64,000 nt of DNA from contig NZ_QGMQ01000006.1 in the NCBI RefSeq assembly GCF_003259155.1, positions 248,001 through 312,000 of the forward strand. Reading direction: 5' to 3'. Below, one piece after another: positions 1 through 8,434 of the stretch (positions are counted from its first letter, which is position 1; every line of letters starts with the position of its first letter). The notes beneath the pieces were generated by a model, which was not told the origin of the DNA, searched no databases, and saw nothing but the letters and a program-made list of their open reading frames with translations. The stretch is from Marinimicrobium alkaliphilum (GTDB lineage: Bacteria; Pseudomonadota; Gammaproteobacteria; Pseudomonadales; Cellvibrionaceae). A program made the translations under genes and the position numbers.

Positions 1-2
1 GC

Positions 3-944
3 GACGTGGTCACGGCCGAGCGCGAGCAATGGCCGGAAACCCTCGCGACCCGCCAGCTCGCCAGTCACGACCGGTTTATCAACCGCGACGTATTTGGCAC
101 CCTGGCGGATCGCAAAACCCAGAAGGCCCTGATCGACAGCCTCAGTCTGGCCACGGCGCCCTGGCAAACGGTCACCACGGACACCCGGGCTGACGCTCTG
201 CACACCGCACTGGGTGAACGAGTCCTGCTCAAGCGCCGCACCGGCGGCTACGACGGTCGAGGCCAGCATTGGCTCAAAGCCGCCGAGCCGGGCGAGATCC
301 CCGAGGGCTGGCACGACCAGGCCATCGCCGAGCAGGCGATCAATTTTGACGAGGAAGTGTCGTTGGTAGGCGCGCGCGACAGCCGCGGCAACTGCGTCTT
401 TTACCCGTTGACCCTGAACCTGCATGTCAACGGTATCCTGATGGCCTCCCTGGCCCCCCTGCAACGCCTGCAACACCTGCAGGAGCAGGCCGAATCCATG
501 CTCGGCACCCTGCTCAATGAACTCGACTATGTGGGTGTGATGGCCATGGAGTGCTTCCGGGTGGGCGACCAGCTGATGATCAACGAGCTGGCCCCCCGCG
601 TCCACAACAGCGGCCACTGGACCCAGGCCGGGGCGCATATGAGCCAGTTTGAGGCACACCTGCGGGCCATTGCCGACCTGCCCCTGGCACCGCCCATGAC
701 CAAAGGCATCACCGCCATGGTCAACCTGGTGGGCACCGAACGCAACAACCAGTGGTTGACGGTACCGCCAGCGGAGCTGCACTGGTACGGCAAAAGCGTG
801 CGTCCCGGGCGCAAGGTGGGGCATATCAACATCAACGACAGTCGCCCGGCGGTGGTGCGCAGCGCCCTGATGGCACTGGCCCCCGAATTACCGGAAAACT
901 ATAAAGCGGTCCTCGACTGGCTCGCCGAGCACCTGCGCGACTAG
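3..944 (+). CDS. purK: N5-carboxyaminoimidazole ribonucleotide synthase PurK, 5'-truncated
   Basis: This cytoplasmic purine-biosynthesis enzyme uses ATP and bicarbonate to carboxylate AIR to N5-CAIR. The window starts inside the gene, so about 40 N-terminal residues are missing compared with the roughly 355-residue E. coli protein. The visible frame opens with the gamma-type PurK stretch TAEREQWPETLATRQLA, then NRDVFGTLADRKTQK, where gamma-type PurK recognises the end of its first domain. The ATP-grasp part follows (LKRRTGGYDGRGQ, residues about 75-90) together with the Mg/ATP-binding NELAPRVHNSGHWT motif near residue 190. The stop codon at 942-944 overlaps the stop of the convergent neighbour. 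purE would be expected upstream, outside the window. Confidence 0.95.
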   Translation, partial: DVVTAEREQWPETLATRQLASHDRFINRDVFGTLADRKTQKALIDSLSLATAPWQTVTTDTRADALHTALGERVLLKRRTGGYDGRGQHWLKAAEPGEIPEGWHDQAIAEQAINFDEEVSLVGARDSRGNCVFYPLTLNLHVNGILMASLAPLQRLQHLQEQAESMLGTLLNELDYVGVMAMECFRVGDQLMINELAPRVHNSGHWTQAGAHMSQFEAHLRAIADLPLAPPMTKGITAMVNLVGTERNNQWLTVPPAELHWYGKSVRPGRKVGHININDSRPAVVRSALMALAPELPENYKAVLDWLAEHLRD

Positions 945-1759
945 ACCGCCTGGGGCCAGCGGGGCGGGTCTACCGGTCGGTCCGGATCTTCCGGCTGACG
1001 GCGGGCCTGCAGCCACGACAGAATCGCGGCTTGCAGAACCTTGCCCCCGCCTGGAATGCCCTGGTTGCCAAACAGACGATTGAACTCCAGCAGATAGGGG
1101 TAATCGCCCACCAGCGCGATATCAAAACCGGCGTGATCTACCCCCAAGGCTTTGGCCACCTGCAGTGCAAGCGCCGTGACCGCCTCGGGCACCGGACTGT
1201 AGTCCACCCGCCCGCCGCGGGCGACATTGTTGTGAAAGCCCTGCTCCGACTGGCAGCGCCAGTAAGCACTCACCACCTGGTCACCGACGATCACCACCCG
1301 CACATCCCGGTCGATGGGCAGGTATTCCTGCACGTAAACGGTGTCGGTGCGCGCCAGGTAGGCGTGCCACTGGGCGCGATCCTCGATCAACCAGACGCCC
1401 TCTCCCTGACTGCTTTTGGGCAGTTTGGCCACAAACGGATAGACCATCTGGGCCCAGGCATCCTCGGCAGTCTCAGGGGTGTTGGCGCAGATCACGGTGT
1501 GCGGGGTATGCGCAGGCGCCACCAACTGGAAGGCGCGGGTCATTTCGATTTTATTATGACCGATCCGATAGCTGGCTTCGCTCGGGAACACCCGGCAACC
1601 CAGACCGTACACCAGCGCGTTGAGCTGCCAATACTCCGGGAACAAAACCCAATCGGCCGCCGTCAGCTCCGCCTTGTGACGGAAAACCTGATCGGATTTG
1701 AGGGTGAGGGTATCGGGAAACCCGAGGGTGCGGAACACATCGAAGGAAACCAGGCGCAT
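941..1759 (-). CDS. RimK-like ATP-grasp ligase family protein
   Basis: A 272-residue protein of the RimK/glutathione-synthase-like ATP-grasp superfamily. The C-terminal half carries the recognisable pieces: FVAKLPKSSQGEGVWL (ATP-binding strand and glycine loop), VYVQEYLPIDRDVRV, and the metal-binding end FDIALVGDYPYLLEFNRLFG. Such enzymes ligate a carboxylate to an amine, but the substrate cannot be told from the sequence. A TTG at 1774 is an alternative start. ATG 1759 is preferred because the fold begins just after it (MRLVSFDVFRT). It is convergent with purK, and a plausible promoter lies directly upstream. Confidence 0.75.
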   Translation of the reverse strand: MRLVSFDVFRTLGFPDTLTLKSDQVFRHKAELTAADWVLFPEYWQLNALVYGLGCRVFPSEASYRIGHNKIEMTRAFQLVAPAHTPHTVICANTPETAEDAWAQMVYPFVAKLPKSSQGEGVWLIEDRAQWHAYLARTDTVYVQEYLPIDRDVRVVIVGDQVVSAYWRCQSEQGFHNNVARGGRVDYSPVPEAVTALALQVAKALGVDHAGFDIALVGDYPYLLEFNRLFGNQGIPGGGKVLQAAILSWLQARRQPEDPDRPVDPPRWPQAV

Positions 1760-1788
1760 GAAGGCGGCACTCAAAATAAACCGCGCGG

Positions 1789-1817
1789 ATTATTTGGGTA
1801 ATCCGCTATTTTGGCAA
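1789..1817 (-). promoter_or_regulatory. Candidate sigma-70 promoter for the ATP-grasp gene
   Basis: On the minus strand TTGCCA (1812-1817) and AATAAT (1789-1794) are separated by 17 bp. The expected start of transcription lies about 20 nt before ATG 1759. The spacer contains one arm of a perfect 8-bp hairpin, GCGGATTA/TAATCCGC (1785-1806), which could be an operator. This is prediction only. Confidence 0.4.
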
Positions 1818-1884
1818 GCGTTTTTTTATGGGCGTCCGCGTTAAAAAAACCGGTCAATCTCAGGGATGGTGCCGCTGCTCGGAT

Positions 1885-2075
1885 CAGGTGCCTCAGTGTC
1901 GGATTACGCCCTTTGGGCTAATCCGACCTACGCGCTACACCCTGCCAATGCTCAAGTAAGTCGGATTAGCCCGAAGGGCGTAATCCGACAAGGTGATGTC
2001 GAGTTTCAACGAACACGCCGATCGGGTTGGGTGCCACACTGGCGGATTACGGCTTCGCCTAATCCGACCTACTCG
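1885..2075. repeat. Cluster of three REP-like palindromic repeats
   Basis: Three copies of a roughly 32-bp imperfect palindrome built on TCGGATTACGCC and GGCTAATCCGACCTAC lie at 1899-1931, 1956-1990 (inverted) and 2043-2072. The middle copy points the opposite way, as in paired REP/BIME units. A short flank, GGTGCCTCAGTG, precedes the first copy and recurs beside the pair at 34.4 kb. The units occupy the gap between the ATP-grasp promoter and the 3' end of the beta-propeller gene. Such repeats are usually mobilised by RAYT transposases; none is encoded here. Confidence 0.8.
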
Positions 2076-4282
2076 GGCCCCTGGGCACCTTCAGGACTGT
2101 CCCAGAAGGCACTCCAGACCCGATCGCCGTAGAGAAAGAACACGGTATCATCGTGCATCCGGCTGCGGGCTTCATAGCCGTAGCCACTGCCCCAGCTGAC
2201 GCTGCCACTACTCTTCTCGGCAATCATGGCGCCCGCCTGACGCATGCTCGCGCCCTCCCCGACAAAATCGTTGATTTCGAACAGGTAGAGCCCCGAATGC
2301 TGCCAGGACCAGTTTTGTGCAACGTCAATAGGCAGGGTAAAGCGCAGCTGGTCGTCCGAGACCTGCAGCATATTGAAACCGCGCAGGTCATACAATGCCG
2401 GACTGGTTGAGCCGCTACTGCCGATCACAAAGGTATCAACCACGCCTGGCTCAAAGACAGCGTCTGGATCCTCACTCTCACCCAGCGCACTGATGTCGTA
2501 GAGCTCCACTTTGACCCCGGCAGGCCAGCCCCACATTTCCTGCATTTCCACATCTTGCCCGATACCCAGCAGGTAATTTTCACCGATCGGGTGCAAGTAG
2601 GTAGAAAACCCCGGCACCTCCAGCTCACCGGCGATACGCGGGTCCTCGGGATTGGACAAGTCAAGCACATAGAGCGGATCGATCTGCTCGAAGGTCACCA
2701 GAAACCCTCGGTCGCCGGTAAAGCGCACGGCGAAAATATCTTCCCGCGGCTTACCTATCCGGGCCGGCCTGTCGTCATTAGGCAACTGCGATACTACCTG
2801 CAGGCGATTGCTGTCGGTCTGCTCGCGCAGCACGTAGAGGCGGTGGATCATGTCCCAGCCGCCGCCACCGGGTGATACGGTCGCATCGTCGCCATTGCCG
2901 TTACCGTTATCCGGGCGCACCGCATCGTCATCGCTGTCGTCTGTGGCGCCACCGCTGTTCGGGAACACCGATTCACTGGTCACCACCCGCAGGTCGCCCT
3001 GGTATTCGTTCATCCGGAACGATAGCGCGCGCCAGCCCAAAGCGCCGCGCACATCACCGGTGCCCCGGTACTCAATATCACCTTCATCGAGAGTAAACTT
3101 GTGAATCAGGGTGCGCGGCGGCTCGCTTTGCGCGTAAACACTCGCCCCCAGATACAGACTGGTGGCGGAGGCATGGAAACCGTCGACCCGGGTGTTCAGG
3201 CAAGCGGAGGACACCAGCTCCCGGGTATTCAGGTCAATCGCCGCGATGGTTACCAGGTGCGCAAAACCGTCGTTAGGGTCACGCTCCTCAGGCAGATAGC
3301 AGCGCTCGCTGGTGACCAGGGGCTGCCAGTCGCCGCCGTCAGTGCGGTAGCGCGGCAAAAGTGATTGCACCGGCGTGTCGGCGATCAACTGTTCATTGGC
3401 GCGGAGCTCGTCCGACGTCTGGGGATAGTAGATCAAGCCGTCGACATAAGGCGTATAGCGGGTCACCAAATAAAGAATGTTATCGACCCGGCGGCTCTGC
3501 TCCAGGGCACCATCCAGTTCCAGGCGCCAGTCGGTGTGTGGCTGGGTCGGTTCAGTCACGTCAATAGCCCGCACTTGCACAGATCCGACACTGCCGCTTT
3601 CGTAGGGCATGACCGCAGGCTCAATCATCATGGCATCGGTCATCCCCCCACCAGACATGGGGTGATAGCCATAGCGGTGACCTAAGGTGATCACATCGCG
3701 AGTGACCCCGGCCTCGGCGTGCAAATACAGGTCGCGCAAATGATGATCGTCGGCAAAGTCGTAACGCGCCACTTCCTGGGTCGCGGCACCGGCCGGATCG
3801 GTGGCAAGAATGCGGATGCCCTGCCCCTCGAACAACGAGTCCTCCTGACCCATCACCCGCCAGGGTGTCGGGCGACTGGCAATAAACAGGTGCTCGCCGT
3901 CATACTTGATCCGGTCGGCCTCATCCACACCCTCGACATGAACATTGGTGGTGGAGAAATTACCCGAGCGACTTCCGCCCCCGGCGTCGTCAAAATCCCC
4001 TTCCGCCACCGGCGCTTGCTCCGAACCATTGCCATTGCCGTTGGCGGGCCCATTCCCGTTACCATGGCCGTCAGCGGGAATCCGGATTTGCAGGCGCATG
4101 CCGTTTTTCAGATACTGGCCAAATTGATCTTCGGCTTCGCTCAGATGCAACGCCGCCGCACGGCTGTCGCCCGAACGCAAATTACTGTAATCCGGGTCGG
4201 TATCACCACCGCTGCCGCTGCTGCCGCCGCAGGCCGCCAGCACCAGGCTGATCGCACTGAGCGCTATCCATTGCTGTTTCAT
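2069..4282 (-). CDS. Beta-propeller domain lipoprotein (PF09826-like)
   Basis: A 737-residue exported lipoprotein. The signal peptide ends in a lipobox with the lipidated cysteine at residue 18 (LVLAAC), followed by a Gly/Ser/Asp-rich linker. It matches the family of secreted proteins with a C-terminal beta-propeller distantly related to WD40. The diagnostic GVDEADRIKYDGEHLF segment lies near residues 117-132, and blade-like repeats such as FEQIDPLYVLDLSNPEDPRI follow. An Asn-Gly-rich low-complexity stretch (NGNGNGDD) sits near residue 455. The molecular role of the family is unknown. It stands alone, and its 3' end touches the REP cluster. Confidence 0.8.
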   Translation of the reverse strand: MKQQWIALSAISLVLAACGGSSGSGGDTDPDYSNLRSGDSRAAALHLSEAEDQFGQYLKNGMRLQIRIPADGHGNGNGPANGNGNGSEQAPVAEGDFDDAGGGSRSGNFSTTNVHVEGVDEADRIKYDGEHLFIASRPTPWRVMGQEDSLFEGQGIRILATDPAGAATQEVARYDFADDHHLRDLYLHAEAGVTRDVITLGHRYGYHPMSGGGMTDAMMIEPAVMPYESGSVGSVQVRAIDVTEPTQPHTDWRLELDGALEQSRRVDNILYLVTRYTPYVDGLIYYPQTSDELRANEQLIADTPVQSLLPRYRTDGGDWQPLVTSERCYLPEERDPNDGFAHLVTIAAIDLNTRELVSSACLNTRVDGFHASATSLYLGASVYAQSEPPRTLIHKFTLDEGDIEYRGTGDVRGALGWRALSFRMNEYQGDLRVVTSESVFPNSGGATDDSDDDAVRPDNGNGNGDDATVSPGGGGWDMIHRLYVLREQTDSNRLQVVSQLPNDDRPARIGKPREDIFAVRFTGDRGFLVTFEQIDPLYVLDLSNPEDPRIAGELEVPGFSTYLHPIGENYLLGIGQDVEMQEMWGWPAGVKVELYDISALGESEDPDAVFEPGVVDTFVIGSSGSTSPALYDLRGFNMLQVSDDQLRFTLPIDVAQNWSWQHSGLYLFEINDFVGEGASMRQAGAMIAEKSSGSVSWGSGYGYEARSRMHDDTVFFLYGDRVWSAFWDSPEGAQGPE

Positions 4283-4375
4283 CGTTATTATCCTCGCTAA
4301 TGTTGGACTGGGAACACCCTGTCATTCAACCCTAGCACAAGCGGCAGGGTCCTTCTGTGGCGAACTTGAGAAAAA

Positions 4376-4390
4376 CTGTAAATTTCTGTA
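4376..4390. promoter_or_regulatory. Tandem CTGTA direct repeat, possible response-regulator box
   Basis: CTGTA occurs at 4376-4380 and 4386-4390, exactly 10 bp apart, in the gap upstream of the MipA gene. OmpR-type regulators bind tandem half-sites about one helical turn apart, and one is encoded in the same array. Short repeats like this arise by chance, so the link is only suggestive. Confidence 0.25.
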
Positions 4391-4517
4391 GCCCCCGCCA
4401 CGCGGGCTTTTCACAAGTTTATAACAAATACTCACAGCCTCGACCTTTGCTCTGTGGCACACTTTGTTCACAGATGATTAAAAACCCGACATACGATCGG
4501 GACGGGGAAGCGCACAC

Positions 4518-5504
4518 ATGAGATTTTTCGCAGCACTGGCACTGGGCATTACGGCCCTGGGGGCCTCAACTGTCAGCCTTGGCTGCAGTGAGTCTCGCCC
4601 GGACTGTGTCGCCGTGGGCGAATGGCAGGTGGAGCTGGCAGTGGGCGCGGGCCTACGCACCAACCCTCTGGTCGACAAAAGCGACATACCGCTGGTACTG
4701 ATTCCCCAGGTGACCTACTACGGCGAGCGCTTCTTTATTGACTACCTGGACCTCGGCGTCACACTGGTCGAGCAACCCCGCTGGATGCTCAACGCACTGG
4801 TCACCCCCGGCAGCGACGGCCTCTATTTCTTCCGCCGCAACAGCTTTGTACTCGATGGTGGTCTGCGCACCACGGCAGGCAGTCCGGTCAATGGCGCGGC
4901 GGGCGACGGCACCAACGGCCTGCACAGCCCGAATTTCAGCCCACCCGCGGTGGGTGATTCCTCAGAGTTTGGCGACGGATGGCAAGAAGATAATCGCGCG
5001 CCCAGCCCCGAATCACCCGATCCGGCACCCGTTAGCGAAAGCCCCCAACCGTCTTCACCGGAAACCCGCAAGCGCCGTATCGCCGGCATGGCAGGACTTG
5101 AGGCCTCAGCCCAGCTTGGCGGCACGGATTGGCAACTCCAGGTGCTTCAGGAGTTTACCGGCCTGCACGATGGCCAGGAAGTTCGACTGGCCGTCGGCTC
5201 AGGTACCCGAGTGGGCGAGCACCGGTTCAATGCCTCGATCGGTATGAGCTGGAAGAGCAGTGAACTTCTGGATTACTATTACGGTGTTACCGAGCGCGAA
5301 AGCCACGACGGCCTGCCCAGCTACCAGGCGCGAAGTGGCACCAGCCAATTTATACGCCTGGGCTGGACCCGCCCGGTAAGCCCGCGCTGGCGCTGGCTGA
5401 TGAGCGCGCAATACGAGCACTTGAGTGACGCGATCACCGACAGCCCGCTGGTGGACAACAATAGCGTGATACAGGTTTTTGCCGGAGGCGTTTACCATTT
5501 CTGA
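4518..5504 (+). CDS. MipA/OmpV family outer-membrane protein
   Basis: A 328-residue exported protein of the MipA/OmpV family, beta-barrel proteins that in E. coli include the MltA-interacting scaffold MipA. After a signal peptide ending near residue 22, the family start is clear: VGAGLRTNPLVDKSDIPLVL, then IPQVTYYGERFFIDYLDLG. Unusually, a Pro/Ser/Glu-rich insert of about 55 residues (roughly 135-185) interrupts the barrel, perhaps an extracellular loop. The C-terminus GGVYHF ends in phenylalanine, as expected for an OMP. The start is supported by GGGGAAG upstream. It is the first gene of an array with DUF3019 and a two-component system. Confidence 0.85.
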   Translation: MRFFAALALGITALGASTVSLGCSESRPDCVAVGEWQVELAVGAGLRTNPLVDKSDIPLVLIPQVTYYGERFFIDYLDLGVTLVEQPRWMLNALVTPGSDGLYFFRRNSFVLDGGLRTTAGSPVNGAAGDGTNGLHSPNFSPPAVGDSSEFGDGWQEDNRAPSPESPDPAPVSESPQPSSPETRKRRIAGMAGLEASAQLGGTDWQLQVLQEFTGLHDGQEVRLAVGSGTRVGEHRFNASIGMSWKSSELLDYYYGVTERESHDGLPSYQARSGTSQFIRLGWTRPVSPRWRWLMSAQYEHLSDAITDSPLVDNNSVIQVFAGGVYHF

Positions 5505-5937
5505 CCCGCCCCACACGACACGTTGGTGGCTAACTATCGGGCACCCGCTCAGGTGCTGCCAAGGGGTTTTACTGGCGGGCCTGGGGCTGAGTTTGTCACT
5601 CGCCGTATCGGCTCAGGATGCGGTGCTTTCGCTCGTCCCTCAAATTTGTGTCCTGGCGGCTGAGGAGTCCCGTTGCCGGGACAGTATCAAGCTGGTCTGG
5701 GAGGCGCCTGCAGCCCAGGATCTGTGCCTGTACGTGAATGACCGGGACGATCCCCTGACCTGCTGGCACGCCCAAACCCGGGGCGAGCATCATTATCAAG
5801 CCGATACCGAAGAGAGTCTGCACTTTCATTTGCGCCCGGAATCCGGCGCTGCGCCCAAGGCCAGTGCACTGTTTGCTGTGGTCCGGGAAACCAGCCAATA
5901 CCGGCAACGACGCCGCAACCCGTGGAGCTTTTTCTAG
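5479..5937 (+). CDS. DUF3019 domain protein, exported
   Basis: A roughly 150-residue protein with a hydrophobic export segment (VLLAGLGLSLSLAVSAQ) and then a DUF3019-type domain: LSLVPQICVLAAEESRCRDSI and LCLYVNDRDDPLTCWH. Its four cysteines probably form disulfides in the periplasm. The start is uncertain. The TTG at 5479 overlaps the end of the MipA gene by 26 bp, and no better ATG or GTG lies before the signal peptide. DUF3019 genes are, to my knowledge, often found beside MipA/OmpV and OmpR-type two-component genes, as here. Function unknown. Confidence 0.75.
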   Translation: MPEAFTISDPPHTTRWWLTIGHPLRCCQGVLLAGLGLSLSLAVSAQDAVLSLVPQICVLAAEESRCRDSIKLVWEAPAAQDLCLYVNDRDDPLTCWHAQTRGEHHYQADTEESLHFHLRPESGAAPKASALFAVVRETSQYRQRRRNPWSFF

Positions 5938-5939
5938 CC

Positions 5940-6644
5940 ATGTATCACATACTGCTTGTGGAGGACGACCACCGCCTGGCGACCCTGGTGAAAAACTACC
6001 TGGAGAGCAATGGCTTTACCGTTACCCTGGAAGACAACGGCGCGCGTGTCGGCGCCCGGGTGCGCGATCGCAACCCGGATCTGATCGTGCTCGATATTAT
6101 GCTGCCCGGCAAAGACGGCCTGACCCTGTGTCGGGAGCTGCGCGACAGCTTTGCCGGGCCGATCCTGATACTGACAGCCCGCAATGAGGATGCCGACCAG
6201 GTGCTGGGGCTGGAGTTTGGTGCTGATGACTACGTGATCAAACCCGCCGAACCCCGTATTCTTCTGGCCCGCATTCGGGCATTGCTGCGCCGCAGCAGCC
6301 GGAGCACGCCGAGCGAGCCTCGCCACCTGGCCTTTGGTGCTTTAGCGCTGGACGAAGGGTCGCGCAGCGCGACCCTCGAGGGCGAGCCTATCGTGCTCTC
6401 GAGTCACGAGTTTGACCTACTTTGGTTGCTCGCCGAAAACGCGGGTACCGTGGTGAACCGGGACTTTCTGTTTCAGGGGCTCTACGGGCGCCCCTATGAC
6501 GGCATGGACCGCAGTGTCGATGTACGCATCTCCCAACTGCGCAAGAAGCTCGGAGACAGTCCCGATCAACCCCAGCGCATCAAAACCATCTGGGGCCGGG
6601 GCTATCTCTTTGTCAGCGATGCCTGGGGAGCCGAGCAGCCGTGA
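5940..6644 (+). CDS. OmpR/PhoB-family response regulator
   Basis: A 234-residue two-domain transcription factor. The receiver domain has the acidic pocket (LLVEDDH), the phospho-acceptor Asp52 in LIVLDIMLPGKDG and the conserved Lys in DDYVIKPAEPRIL. The C-terminal winged helix shows the usual LSSHEFDLLWLLAENAG, VDVRISQLRKKLGD and IKTIWGRGYLF. ATG 5940 is preferred over the in-frame GTG at 5922: the receiver begins right after it and GGAG sits 12 nt upstream. The upstream DUF3019 stop is 2 bp away. The last 4 bp overlap the kinase gene, so both are co-translated. It probably controls its own array. Confidence 0.93.
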   Translation: MYHILLVEDDHRLATLVKNYLESNGFTVTLEDNGARVGARVRDRNPDLIVLDIMLPGKDGLTLCRELRDSFAGPILILTARNEDADQVLGLEFGADDYVIKPAEPRILLARIRALLRRSSRSTPSEPRHLAFGALALDEGSRSATLEGEPIVLSSHEFDLLWLLAENAGTVVNRDFLFQGLYGRPYDGMDRSVDVRISQLRKKLGDSPDQPQRIKTIWGRGYLFVSDAWGAEQP

Positions 6645-7915
6645 AGCGAGCCTTCGCGTCGCTCTACCTGTTGCTGGTACTGACCCTTCTGGTCTTCGGC
6701 TGGGGCTTTGACCGTCTCTGGGAGCACTACCAGCCGGATCCACCCGGACTGCGTATCATTGCCCAAGGCGCACATACTCTCGCCCAACAGGGTGACCTGG
6801 CGGAAGTGCGACAGTGGCTCACGCCACTCGAGCGCAGCGGCGGCCTGCATGCGCAACTGCTGCCGACCGAGCAACTCACCGGTGAACGTCTTCTGACGCG
6901 CCTGGAAACGGGCCAACCGGTGACCCTGAGCGACGCCGAAGGCCGGGAGGCCCTGTACCAACAGCTGGGCCCCCTACCCTACGTTCTGGTACTTACGGAG
7001 CAACACCCACCCTCGACCCTGGGCTGGCTGCGCCCCGCGTTGATTACCGTTTTTTACGCCAGCATCGCGCTGGTCATTTTTCTTTGGCTCTGGCCGCTGA
7101 CGCGGGACTTGAGTCAACTTGAGCAGCACGCTCAGACACTGGGCGTCGCCGGCCGTTACGAGCCCGTTGCCCTGCCCAAACACGCCACCGCCTACCGGTT
7201 GGGCGTGGCTTTCAACCGCATGACCGAGCGCGTGCGCCAACTGATTGCGACCCAGCGGGAAATGACCCACGGGGTCTCCCATGAATTGCGCACCCCCTTG
7301 GCGCGCATGAAGTTTGCTTTGGCCATGGCCGAAGACGCCGAGACAGGCGCGCGGGATGAGCAACTGCAGAACCTGAAAGCCGACGTTGACGAAATGGATA
7401 CCCTGGTGTCGCAACTCCTGACCTACGCCCGGTTGGAAGACGCCGCCCCGAACCTGCAACAGACCCCTGGCGATCTCCACAGCCTGATCCAGGAGGTAAG
7501 CCAGCGCCTGCTCGACGACACGCATAAACGCGTCCAGGTTTACCAGGACACGCCCGAAAGCACCTATATTTGTGACTGGCCGCTCATGGAGCGCGTTCTG
7601 GTCAACCTGATCCAGAATGCGCTGCACTACTGCAACACCCAGGTCGACGTACGCCTGTCCACAACGCCTGAAGCCTACCGCGTCTGCGTCGACGACGATG
7701 GGCCGGGCGTCGCCCTGGCTGAGCGCGAACGTATTTTTGACTCCTTTACCCGGCTGCGCGACGCCCCCGAGCACCATGCGGCCGGTTTTGGCCTGGGCCT
7801 GGCGATTGTACGCCGGGTGATGGAGTGGCACGGCGGCCAGGTGGCTGTCACCGATTCGCCCCTGGGCGGTGCCCGCTTCCAAATCCTTTGGCCCCGCACA
7901 CCCTCCTCCGCTTAG
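6641..7915 (+). CDS. Sensor histidine kinase
   Basis: A 424-residue inner-membrane kinase, cognate partner of the response regulator it overlaps (GTGA, start GTG 6641). Two membrane segments (residues about 3-20 and 127-148) enclose a short periplasmic sensor of roughly 105 residues. A HAMP-like linker follows, then the HisKA domain with phospho-acceptor His214 in SHELRTPLARMK, and the HATPase domain with the N-box NLIQNALHY, the G1 box DDDGPGV and the G2 box GFGLGLAIV. The domain order resembles RstB/EnvZ-type kinases. The signal sensed is unknown, but the MipA and DUF3019 genes suggest an envelope stimulus. The stop codon directly abuts a large palindromic element. Confidence 0.93.
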   Translation: MKRAFASLYLLLVLTLLVFGWGFDRLWEHYQPDPPGLRIIAQGAHTLAQQGDLAEVRQWLTPLERSGGLHAQLLPTEQLTGERLLTRLETGQPVTLSDAEGREALYQQLGPLPYVLVLTEQHPPSTLGWLRPALITVFYASIALVIFLWLWPLTRDLSQLEQHAQTLGVAGRYEPVALPKHATAYRLGVAFNRMTERVRQLIATQREMTHGVSHELRTPLARMKFALAMAEDAETGARDEQLQNLKADVDEMDTLVSQLLTYARLEDAAPNLQQTPGDLHSLIQEVSQRLLDDTHKRVQVYQDTPESTYICDWPLMERVLVNLIQNALHYCNTQVDVRLSTTPEAYRVCVDDDGPGVALAERERIFDSFTRLRDAPEHHAAGFGLGLAIVRRVMEWHGGQVAVTDSPLGGARFQILWPRTPSSA

Positions 7916-8114
7916 GTTATTACTGCTGTTTTCGGTTTCCCATACTTGATGCCAGTACAAACCGGGTGCGGGTACTCATGTCCAGGACCGTCTGCCGCCC
8001 GGACGGCGGCAGTCGAGCCCCCAGGGATGGGTTCACGGCGTGTCCTGGACATGAGTACCCGCACCCGGTTTGTACGCCACGGAAGCGTTGAGACCGAAAA
8101 CAGCAGTAATAACC
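7916..8114. repeat. Long nested inverted-repeat element, copy 1
   Basis: A 199-bp palindromic element begins immediately after the kinase stop codon. The outer arms (7916-7937 and 8093-8114) are a perfect 22-bp inverted repeat. The inner arms (7955-7988 and 8042-8075) are a perfect 34-bp inverted repeat. The core between them holds hairpin CTGCCGCC/GGCGGCAG (7992-8012), then TCGAGC, then a small hairpin CCCA-GGGA-TGGG (8020-8031), then TTCACGGCG. No coding potential is visible. The same core layout with different arms recurs near 58.9 kb. It could be a MITE-like element, a bidirectional transcript end or a structured RNA. Confidence 0.8.
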
Positions 8115-8161
8115 AGCCCCCTGCTAATAACAAAGTTTTATGGTAAAAGTGACAATAACTA

Positions 8162-8308
8162 TAGACAGGGCGTAAAAGTCATGTACACTATAACTCTGGT
8201 TGAAAAGGTCTCTCTCCAACCATACAAGGATGTTTGCTTACTAAATATCGCTGCCCGCGATACCGGAAAGGGATGTGGCACCCTGCATCCCTTTCCGGTT
8301 CTTTTTTT
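8162..8308 (+). ncRNA. Candidate small RNA with promoter and strong terminator
   Basis: TAGACA (8162-8167) and TACACT (8184-8189), 16 bp apart, form a plausible promoter with a start near 8196. About 110 nt later there is a near-ideal intrinsic terminator. It has a perfect 14-bp stem (8262-8275 with 8286-8299), a 10-nt loop and a run of seven T. The segment between has no convincing reading frame. It contains a hairpin GGTTG/CAACC and two GGAT-containing stretches. It sits alone between the palindromic element and the GH28 gene. It could instead be the leader of an unrecognised small gene. Confidence 0.4.
8262..8308 (+). terminator. Strong rho-independent terminator
   Basis: The stem ACCGGAAAGGGATG (8262-8275) pairs perfectly with 8286-8299 and is followed by CTTTTTTT. 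It insulates the GH28 gene from anything transcribed upstream. Confidence 0.85.
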
Positions 8309-8434
8309 CTCCTCCCACCTCATTGTTTCAAAGCCAAACAACATCGCGATCTGACCAAGTCCGATTGATGCACGCAATCATCTATTGCGGTAACATGCCT
8401 CTCGATCACAATAATATTGAGAGGAGAGACCACC

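Noticed and set aside
7916-8114. Integron attC site as an explanation for the palindromes
   Set aside because: attC sites also keep structure over sequence, but no GTTRRRY core, no integrase and no cassette array are present.
8042-8133. Short frames crossing the palindromic element near 8 kb
   Set aside because: They contain the inverted arms in translation and have no independent support.
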